Assembly: GCF_040049295.1 (NCBI RefSeq)
Contig: NZ_JBDZDQ010000001.1
Coordinates: forward strand, 434,001-498,000
From: Sphingomonas sp. KR3-1
Lineage (GTDB): Bacteria; Pseudomonadota; Alphaproteobacteria; Sphingomonadales; Sphingomonadaceae
Reading direction: 5' to 3'
Length of the DNA: 64,000 nucleotides
A model generated the notes under the pieces. That model had not been told where the DNA came from. It saw nothing but the letters and a program-made list of their open reading frames with translations, and ran no database searches. Of the stretch, positions 53,600-61,860 are shown piece after piece. Position numbers and translations under genes: made by a program. Position 1 is the stretch's first letter, and every line of letters begins with the position of its first letter.

Positions 53600-54481
53600 A
53601 TGGCGAAACTCGACTATATCGTGAACCCGTTCTGGGGCTTCCACGGCATCCGGCACATGGCGCTGCTGCGCTTGCGCGACCCGGGCAAGCGGGCGGCCGT
53701 GGGCCGTTTCCTGGCGCGGATGAAGCCGGCCAAGATCGAGGCTGGCCAGGAAGCGCTCCAGCAGGCAGGCGAGCTGCAGCGCGACGGCTTCGTGATGCTG
53801 CCCGGGGCCTATTCGACCGAACTGCTAACCGGGGTCCGCGACAAGCTCCTCGCCCGTGAATGCTTCGATCCCTATCACCCCGAACGCGGTACATTCGCGC
53901 TCGATGATGCGCCGGCCGAGGCGAACGTCGTCAACGTCCTCGAGCCCGAAACCATCCCGGAGGTGATCCAGATCGCCAACGATCCAGCCGTGCTGCAGGT
54001 CGTGTCCGAATATCTGGGCTGCCGGCCGCTGATCAACGACCTGGAGGCATGGTGGTCGCTTCCCGACCGCCCTGCGCCCCGCGAGGCGCAGAACTTCCAC
54101 CGCGACAACGACGCGATCCGCTTCGTGAAGCTGTTCATATACCTGACCGATGTTGGCGATGCCGATGGCCCGCACATGTTCGTCAAGGGCAGCCATCGCT
54201 CCCAGAAGCTGCTGGCAGAAGGCGTCCGGTTGACCGACGCGGAAGTGGAAGCCGCGCACGACGCCGACGAGATCATGCGCTTTACCGGCCCCTTCGGGAC
54301 GACCTTCCTGGAAGATACCTTCGGCATTCACAAGGGCGAGCTGCCTAAGGCAAACCGCCGCCTGATCCTCCAGGTGCGCTACACGCTCATCCCGTCCTGC
54401 TTCGTCAAGAAGGGCACGTTGAAGGCCGATCCGACCGGCTACGATCCCTATGTGAACCATTGGATCAAGGCGCGCGGGTAA
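53600..54481 (+). CDS. Phytanoyl-CoA dioxygenase-family (PhyH) Fe(II)/2-oxoglutarate enzyme
   Basis: 293 residues. The Fe(II) ligands are visible: His167-x-Asp169 in NFHRDND and the distal His244 in FGIHKGELP; an Arg for 2-oxoglutarate is expected in RRLILQVR. Such enzymes hydroxylate or otherwise oxidise small molecules. Last gene of the hisH-hisF-spsF-aminotransferase run; it may oxidise the sugar or an attached group. Substrate unknown. Confidence 0.82.
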   Translation: MAKLDYIVNPFWGFHGIRHMALLRLRDPGKRAAVGRFLARMKPAKIEAGQEALQQAGELQRDGFVMLPGAYSTELLTGVRDKLLARECFDPYHPERGTFALDDAPAEANVVNVLEPETIPEVIQIANDPAVLQVVSEYLGCRPLINDLEAWWSLPDRPAPREAQNFHRDNDAIRFVKLFIYLTDVGDADGPHMFVKGSHRSQKLLAEGVRLTDAEVEAAHDADEIMRFTGPFGTTFLEDTFGIHKGELPKANRRLILQVRYTLIPSCFVKKGTLKADPTGYDPYVNHWIKARG

Positions 54482-54502
54482 CCCTCCCGCGCGACGATCC
54501 GC

Positions 54503-55807
54503 CTAGTCTACGAAGCTGATCGCGCCGGTGTCTCGGAACTTGGTGAAATAATCCAGCACCTTGTCGAACGGGAGCTTGTGCCGCTCGGCGATCTCCAGCA
54601 ATCCGATCTGGCCGTCGAGATCGCGGAACATGTCGATCATCAGATAGTGCCAGTCATATTGCGCTCCCCGGCCCGGACTGTCGCGCTCCGCCGGATTGTA
54701 ATATCGCTGATACAGGTCGTAGCGCGGGTGGCTGAGCCCGAGGAGGCCCTCGAAATGGCGCTGCAGACGGTGATTATGGTCGAGCGACTGGCATAGCCGC
54801 TCCAGGATGGTCACCGTCTCCTCCAGCCGCGCATGGGGCATGATCTCGGGTACGTCGCGGCTCGTGTGATACTCTGGGAAGGGATAGCGCGTGAGAGAGA
54901 TCGTCGGGATTTCATAGCCCGGCGCCTCGAAGATCGTCTCGTCATTGCCATAGACGCGGCGGAACGGCCCCTCGACGAACTCGCCCTGTACCGAGCGCAG
55001 CGCATTGCGCCCCGCCAGATCGATCTCCGTATCCCCCGGATAGCTCAACTGAAGTTTCATCGGCGCGTCATTGCCAACCGACTTGAGCATCACGCCATAT
55101 TTGAGCTTGGCCACCCGATCCTTGGGGAGCGAATCGAGCCAGAAGAACGAGCCGAACAGTTCGGGCGAGACCAGTAGCGTGTAGGTCAATTTGCGATCGC
55201 TGCGCTTTGCCAGCCGCTTGAACAACTCGATACCGCAGGCAACGCCGGAGAGATCATCGTTCGCCTGCCCGGGGTGGCAACTGTGCGCGTGGAAGAATAC
55301 TTCCTGGTCGCTCGAACCGGGCAGCGTAAATTCGAGCGCGCGCAGATGGCCCGGCTGCTCGACCGCTTCGATGATCACCTCATAGTCGCCCTCCTCCAGC
55401 GCATCGAACAGCACCTTGGGCACCGAGAAGCCCCATTCGCGCTCGAGCGGACGGAAGAAATGCGTGCAGTGAAAGACCAGGTCCTCGGGCCACTCGTTCG
55501 AATAGACGAGATGCTCCTTCAGCTCTTCGAGCTGCACCGTCTTGTGCACCGAAGGCGAGTAGCCGGCAACGCCGAGCGGATGCGCCCGGCCGTCATAGAT
55601 CAGCTTGCCGTCCTTGCGGATCTCGGCCTTGCCATAGTGCCAGCTATTGGGGATTCCCCAGCCATTCTTCTCGGTACCGCTGGCGAAGGAGCGCACCTCG
55701 AACGGCAGCTCCTCCTGCAGCCGCGCGACCAGCCGGTCTCCATCGGGAGAGACCGGCGCCATGTCCCACATGTAGACGTCTTCGATGACCTTGCGGATCG
55801 TGCTCAA
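54503..55807 (-). CDS. DUF4910-type (M28-like) peptidase-fold protein
   Basis: 434 residues from a TTG at 55807 that overlaps the stop of the upstream acetyltransferase (TTGA); an ATG lies 12 codons later. An aminopeptidase-like region has FFHAHSCHPGQANDDLSG, an Asp/His/Cys pattern suiting zinc ligands, and the C-terminus (about 370-434) looks like a winged helix. The family is often found in surface-glycan loci with unknown function. It could be a deacetylase or amidase rather than a peptidase. Convergent with the PhyH gene. Confidence 0.75.
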   Translation of the reverse strand: MSTIRKVIEDVYMWDMAPVSPDGDRLVARLQEELPFEVRSFASGTEKNGWGIPNSWHYGKAEIRKDGKLIYDGRAHPLGVAGYSPSVHKTVQLEELKEHLVYSNEWPEDLVFHCTHFFRPLEREWGFSVPKVLFDALEEGDYEVIIEAVEQPGHLRALEFTLPGSSDQEVFFHAHSCHPGQANDDLSGVACGIELFKRLAKRSDRKLTYTLLVSPELFGSFFWLDSLPKDRVAKLKYGVMLKSVGNDAPMKLQLSYPGDTEIDLAGRNALRSVQGEFVEGPFRRVYGNDETIFEAPGYEIPTISLTRYPFPEYHTSRDVPEIMPHARLEETVTILERLCQSLDHNHRLQRHFEGLLGLSHPRYDLYQRYYNPAERDSPGRGAQYDWHYLMIDMFRDLDGQIGLLEIAERHKLPFDKVLDYFTKFRDTGAISFVD

Positions 55808-56376
55808 GCGGGGACTTCCTTGGGGTTGATCTTGCCGAGGCAGACGCCGTCCTGGAACTTGCCGTCGGAGAGCCAATGGTTGCGGAGGATGCCTTCGCGG
55901 GCATAGCCGCACTTCTCGAACGCGCGCGACGAGCCTTCATTGTCGGCATAGGCGCCGGCAGTGCACCGGTGCAGTCCGACCTGATCGAACGCAAAAGCGG
56001 TCAGGATGCTGATCGCTTCGCTCGCAAAGCCTTTCCCCCAGCTGGCACGATCGCCGATCAGCAGGCCGATATCGGCATAGCCGTGATGGGGATTGATCGG
56101 CCCCAGTTTGATGTTGCCGATATGCCGGCCACCATCCTTGAGGAAGATGCCGGTGAAGAGATTGTACGGGTCTTCCGCCATCGCCGCGACGAAGCCGTGC
56201 AGGCTCTCCATCGTGTGCTCGTAGAAGCGCGATTCGAGATAGCGGTTGATCTCGGCCGAATTCATCCACTGGAGATATTCCGCGGACACATCTCCGGCGT
56301 TCAGGCGGCGCAGATAGATGCGTTCACCTTCGATATGCGGGTCGCGCGTCGCATCGAGGTTGAGCTTGAGCGTCAT
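55804..56376 (-). CDS. pseH: GNAT-family N-acetyltransferase (PseH-like)
   Basis: 190 residues with the RimJ/RimL-type GNAT fold: RIYLRRLNAGDVS near the start, IGLLIGDRASWGKGFASEAI (acetyl-CoA loop) and EGSSRAFEKCGYAREGILR. PseH acetylates the 4-amino group of the PseC product. The assignment rests on context and size. ATGA overlap with the upstream formyltransferase-fold gene. Confidence 0.78.
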   Translation of the reverse strand: MTLKLNLDATRDPHIEGERIYLRRLNAGDVSAEYLQWMNSAEINRYLESRFYEHTMESLHGFVAAMAEDPYNLFTGIFLKDGGRHIGNIKLGPINPHHGYADIGLLIGDRASWGKGFASEAISILTAFAFDQVGLHRCTAGAYADNEGSSRAFEKCGYAREGILRNHWLSDGKFQDGVCLGKINPKEVPA

Positions 56377-57410
56377 GGTAGCGTCCTCTCCACTACGGGT
56401 CCCGACGCGCTGTAGACGATCTCGGAAGCGAGCGCTTCGTCGAGCACGGCGGCGGGCGTGACAAATCGGCTGCCGATCGCGATCGCGGCGGTAAGGTCCG
56501 CGCCATCCTCGTCGAAAACCTGAGCCACCCGCACCGCACCATCGGCAAGCGCGATCCATACGCCGCGCGCGTCGTTGCGGAATACCAGTCCCTTGGCGAA
56601 CGGATGAAAGCTGCCTTCCTCGCGGCGCGCGCCCTTCAGGAACACGCGGCGCTGGCGCCAATAGGTGGAAGCACCGAGATACGGATCGCCAAAGGCGCCG
56701 ATGAAGCGATCGACCTCGCTTGCGGTGCACGACCAGTCGATCCAGCCGTGAACCTTGGTGTAGAGGAACGGGAAGTAGCTCGCATTAGCCTCGTCGAGCG
56801 TACGCTGCTCGAAATGCTCGCCGCGCTCGACCTGGTCGAGAAACGCAGCGACGAACGCCCGCTCCTGCGCCACCGCGGTAGCAAAATAGTCCTGCGGCGT
56901 GCGCGCAGTGTCAGGCTGGCTGTAACTGCCGCTTCTGATCAGCGGGCCACGGTGGAAGGTTTCTTCTCCACCGAGCACCACTTGGAGATTGCAGGTGCCG
57001 CGGCGGTCGTCGTTGAGGATCTGCCAAGTGTAGTGCGCTCCGCCCCGATATTCGGGCAGCGCTATCCCCATGAAGTCCAGCAGCCGGCCGGCAAACCGCG
57101 CGGAGAAATCGGGGGTGAAGCTCCAAGCGGCGCCGAACGCAATTCCCAGCGTACGCGCGCCGGCAAAGGCCAGCGCGACGGGATCCGCGTTGATCTCCTC
57201 GCTCGAATGCCAGGCGGTGCCGGTGCGCGCGAGCACCTGTTCGAGCGTCTCTCCTTCAGGATTGACGATATCGGCCAGGTGCCGCGGACTGGTGAACAGC
57301 TTCACTTCCCAGGGTCGCCGCGCGAGCTCGGGGAGCAGCGCGGCGACGATCCACGATCCGCCGAACAGCGCGAGCCGCTCGACCGGTCCGAAATGCATTT
57401 CGTCGCTCAT
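56373..57410 (-). CDS. Formyltransferase-fold protein lacking the usual catalytic triad
   Basis: 345 residues. The region 85-160 follows the formyltransferase fold (ALPEYRGGAHYTWQIL resembles the LPxYRG block). The expected Asn-x-His reads Asp112-Phe-Met114, and the Asp 36 residues later is Glu150. Either the protein has another reaction or it is a non-catalytic partner. A C-terminal OB-like domain with AVRVAQVF follows. It lies between the pseH-like and wbpG-like genes, overlapping the former. Confidence 0.65.
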   Translation of the reverse strand: MSDEMHFGPVERLALFGGSWIVAALLPELARRPWEVKLFTSPRHLADIVNPEGETLEQVLARTGTAWHSSEEINADPVALAFAGARTLGIAFGAAWSFTPDFSARFAGRLLDFMGIALPEYRGGAHYTWQILNDDRRGTCNLQVVLGGEETFHRGPLIRSGSYSQPDTARTPQDYFATAVAQERAFVAAFLDQVERGEHFEQRTLDEANASYFPFLYTKVHGWIDWSCTASEVDRFIGAFGDPYLGASTYWRQRRVFLKGARREEGSFHPFAKGLVFRNDARGVWIALADGAVRVAQVFDEDGADLTAAIAIGSRFVTPAAVLDEALASEIVYSASGPVVERTLP

Positions 57411-57430
57411 ACCCGGCCCCCTGCGCGCAC

Positions 57431-58609
<1,179 letters not shown>

Positions 58610-58635
58610 GTCAATCCTTTCAATGCAGCCTGGCT

Positions 58636-59565
58636 CTAGACGAGCTCCGCCCATCTCGACGGATCGAGATGACGCGGATCCAGCGCCACGCTGCTGACAA
58701 AGTCGGCCGGTTGATACGCTCCCTGCCCAGATTGGGTGGCAGAAACAATATCTTCAAGTTCGGGCGCTGAAGTGACCCCCACGATGAAGCGGTCGATCCT
58801 GGTCTCCGCGAGCGCCAGCCGAAGCACACCCTGGATCGGCGTGAGCCCTTGCCCGCTCGCCCAGCTACGCATCTCGGCGACCGCATCACGCAGCACGCCG
58901 AAGCGCGGCTCGATCAGATCGGGCGATTGCAGCAACAGACCCTGCAGGAACAGCGAGCGCGCATGGACTTCGACCCCGACGGCGGCGAGCCGGTCGAGCT
59001 GACCGCCATCGATCAACCGCCGGTCGAGCGGGTTGAAGGGGACTTGGACGATCTCGATCGGATAGCGGTCGAGCGCGGCGTCGATCTGGCGGCCATGATA
59101 GACCGAAACGCCGATCTTGCTCGCGAGCCCCGAACTGCGCACTCGCTCCATCGCACGCCAAAGCGCATCGCCATGCGGCCCCAGCAGATCCTCCACCTCG
59201 TGGAAGAGCAACGCATCTACCGAGGGTCGACGCAGCCGATCGAGCGACATGGTAAGGGTCGCATCCAGAACATCAACGGCTTCCCCGGAGGAGGCTGCCG
59301 CCGAGAATTTCGGGGTCTTGGTGACGACACGAAAAGCGTCAGCGACCCGCGTGCTGCCGATCACCGCTTCCGAATCGCCATAGAGATGGGCGGTGTCGAG
59401 CGTATCGATCCCCGCTTCGGCCGCGGTCAGGCAGATCTGCTCGACTTTATCCTGCGCCGGCCGTCCCGCGCGATTGGTTATGCCGTAATCGAGTCCGAAC
59501 TGTACGGTGCCGAGTCCGATCCGAGACGCGGAGGACCGCGCCTCGGGCAGGCTACTGTCAGGCAA
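58636..59565 (-). CDS. Aldo/keto reductase
   Basis: About 310 residues. It begins IGLGTVQFGLDYGI after a short leader; the Asp/Tyr pair is in DTLDTAHLYGDSE, the Lys in VVTKTPK and the His in LLFHEVEDL. It would reduce a carbonyl with NAD(P)H. The start is uncertain: a TTG at 59565 two bases after the pseC stop is given here, but the frame is open to an ATG at 59625 inside pseC. Substrate unknown; the pseB-pseC context suggests a sugar or derived aldehyde. Confidence 0.8.
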   Translation of the reverse strand: MPDSSLPEARSSASRIGLGTVQFGLDYGITNRAGRPAQDKVEQICLTAAEAGIDTLDTAHLYGDSEAVIGSTRVADAFRVVTKTPKFSAAASSGEAVDVLDATLTMSLDRLRRPSVDALLFHEVEDLLGPHGDALWRAMERVRSSGLASKIGVSVYHGRQIDAALDRYPIEIVQVPFNPLDRRLIDGGQLDRLAAVGVEVHARSLFLQGLLLQSPDLIEPRFGVLRDAVAEMRSWASGQGLTPIQGVLRLALAETRIDRFIVGVTSAPELEDIVSATQSGQGAYQPADFVSSVALDPRHLDPSRWAELV

Positions 59566-59566
59566 G

Positions 59567-60742
59567 TCAGCAGGTTTCACCGGCGACTTCTCCAATCGCG
59601 GCGACCACGCGATCCTGCTCGTCATCGGTCATCGCAGCGAACATCGGGATCGAAAGCGCGCCATTGTAGAAGCGCTCCGCGGCTGGAAACATACCGCGCT
59701 CGAACCCCAGCTGCTGGTAGTAGGGCTGGTGATGGATGGGGATATAGTGGACCTGCACCCCGATGCCGCGCGCGCGCAGCCCGTCGAACCAGGCGCGGCG
59801 GAGCGCCCCGTCATTCGCCGGGTCGAGCTGGATCACGTAGAGATGCCAAGCCGACACCGCTCCCGTGCCGCGCACGAGCGGCGGGCGAGTCAGCGGGGCC
59901 GAGGCGAGCAATTCGTCATAGCGGTTCGCGATCTCGTTGCGGCGCTCGATGAAGGGCACCAGCCGCTTCATCTGGCTCACGCCCAGGATCGCTTGCATGT
60001 CCGTGATCCGGTAATTCAGGCCGAGGCTGTGCTGCTCATAGTACCAGCCGCCCGCGTCGGGCTCGACCAATCGCGCGCGATCCTTGGTGATCCCGTGCGA
60101 GCGGAAATCCTGGAGCCGGGTCGCCAGCTCCGGATCCCGGGTCATCGCCATGCCGCCCTCGGCGGTGGTGACTATCTTGACGGGGTGGAAACTGAACACC
60201 GCGATGTCGCACCAGCGGCAGCTGCCCACCGCCTCGCCACCCTCGCCGCTTCCGCCGATCGCGTGGCTGGCATCTTCGATGATCTTGATGCCATAGCGCG
60301 AACACAAGGCATGGACGCGCGCCTGATCGTGCGCGCGGCCGGTGTACAGCACGGGGATCAGCACCTTGGGCAGCGTGCCCGAGCGCTCGGCGTCGATCAG
60401 CTTGGCCTCCAGCGCGGCGGGATCGATGTTGCCCGTATCCGGCTCGACATCGACGAAATCGATCGTAGCGCCGCAATACAGCGCGCAATTCGAAGACGCG
60501 ACGAAGCTGATCGGCACCGTCCACGCGATATCGCCGGGGCCGACCCCCAGCGCGAGGCAGGCGATGTGCAGCGCCGACGTCGCGCTGTTCACCGCGACGG
60601 CATAGGGCGCATCGCAGGCGGCCATGACGGCCTGCTCGAAAGCAGGGATGGCCGGCCCCTGCGTCAGCCAATCGGACTTGAGCGTCGCGACGACCGCCGC
60701 AACGTCTTCGTCGGAAATGTCCTGCCGGCCATAGGGGATCAT
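59567..60742 (-). CDS. pseC: UDP-4-amino-4,6-dideoxy-altrose transaminase
   Basis: 391 residues, DegT/DnrJ/EryC1 family. The PLP lysine is Lys189 in FHPVKIVTTAEGG and the Asp in EDASHAIGG (157). It aminates the C4 keto product of PseB with glutamate. Start ATG 60742 is two bases after the pseB stop. Confidence 0.93.
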   Translation of the reverse strand: MIPYGRQDISDEDVAAVVATLKSDWLTQGPAIPAFEQAVMAACDAPYAVAVNSATSALHIACLALGVGPGDIAWTVPISFVASSNCALYCGATIDFVDVEPDTGNIDPAALEAKLIDAERSGTLPKVLIPVLYTGRAHDQARVHALCSRYGIKIIEDASHAIGGSGEGGEAVGSCRWCDIAVFSFHPVKIVTTAEGGMAMTRDPELATRLQDFRSHGITKDRARLVEPDAGGWYYEQHSLGLNYRITDMQAILGVSQMKRLVPFIERRNEIANRYDELLASAPLTRPPLVRGTGAVSAWHLYVIQLDPANDGALRRAWFDGLRARGIGVQVHYIPIHHQPYYQQLGFERGMFPAAERFYNGALSIPMFAAMTDDEQDRVVAAIGEVAGETC

Positions 60743-60744
60743 CG

Positions 60745-61743
60745 TCAGATCTTCCCGATCTTGCCGGCGTTGTCGCGCACCCAGGTCCGAAGGGCGTCCG
60801 GGCTCATCCATTCAGGGTTGTTGTCGCTGGTATAGCTGAAGCCCTCGGGCACCTTCTTGCCGTCCTTGATGCGGCTTTCGCTCTCGCCCCAATTGTTGAT
60901 CGCGGGAAGAATCTTGAAATGCTCGGGATATTCGTAGGTGAAGTACGAATCTTCCTCGCTGATCATCTGCTCGTGCAGCTTCTCGCCGGGGCGGATGCCC
61001 ACCACTTCGTGGCGCGCCTCGGGCGCCAGCGTCGTAGCGACGTCGGTGACCTTCATCGACGGGATCTTCTTAACGTAGATCTCGCCACCTTCCATATCGT
61101 CGAAGGCGTGCCAGACGAGTTCGACGCCCTGCTCGAGCGAGATCATGAAACGGGTCATGCGCTCGTCGGTGATCGGCAGCACGCCCTTGTCGCGGATCGA
61201 CATGAAGAACGGGATCACCGAACCGCGCGAGCCCATCACATTGCCATAGCGGACGACGCCGAACCGCGTCCCTTCGCCCCCCGCATAGGAATTGCCGGCA
61301 ATGAAGAGCTTGTCGGAAACCAACTTGGTGGCGCCGTACAGATTAGCCGGGCTGCTCGCCTTGTCGGTCGAGAGCGCGACGACGCGCTTCACGCCCTTGT
61401 CGATGCAAGCGTCGACAAGGTTCATCGCGCCGGTGACATTGGTCTTCACGCACTCGAACGGATTATATTCCGCCGTCGGCACGATCTTGGTGGCCGCCGC
61501 GTGGACGACATAGTCCACGCCATCGAGCGCACGGTACAGGCGCTCCTTGTCGCGGACGTCGCCGATGAAGAAGCGGACGCGCTCGTCGTCCTTGAACAGC
61601 TTGGCCATTTCCCATTGCTTCATCTCATCGCGGGAAAAGATGATGATCCGCTTCGGGTTATATTTGGCCAAGGTCATCGGCACGAAAGTGTGCCCAAAGG
61701 AGCCCGTGCCCCCGGTAACCAGAATATTCGAATTTTCCTTCAT
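60745..61743 (-). CDS. pseB: UDP-N-acetylglucosamine 4,6-dehydratase (5-epimerising)
   Basis: 332 residues. NAD site TGGTGSFG (10-17); catalytic Asp127-Lys128 in STDKASSP and Tyr136/Lys140 in NLYGATK. It performs the first step of pseudaminic acid synthesis from UDP-GlcNAc. Its Tyr distinguishes it from the WbpM-type enzyme at 34802. It heads the pseB-pseC-reductase-wbpG run; the 117 bases upstream would hold its promoter. Confidence 0.95.
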   Translation of the reverse strand: MKENSNILVTGGTGSFGHTFVPMTLAKYNPKRIIIFSRDEMKQWEMAKLFKDDERVRFFIGDVRDKERLYRALDGVDYVVHAAATKIVPTAEYNPFECVKTNVTGAMNLVDACIDKGVKRVVALSTDKASSPANLYGATKLVSDKLFIAGNSYAGGEGTRFGVVRYGNVMGSRGSVIPFFMSIRDKGVLPITDERMTRFMISLEQGVELVWHAFDDMEGGEIYVKKIPSMKVTDVATTLAPEARHEVVGIRPGEKLHEQMISEEDSYFTYEYPEHFKILPAINNWGESESRIKDGKKVPEGFSYTSDNNPEWMSPDALRTWVRDNAGKIGKI

Positions 61744-61860
61744 GGGGAAAACAAGCCCTCGAATAGTGCAACAGTTCTTACGGGAGACCTGCCGTATCTA
61801 CGGTGGCCTGCCACGGCGTGAAGATATCCGTGATTGATATCCAGGCTGGCGGCTAGCCGG

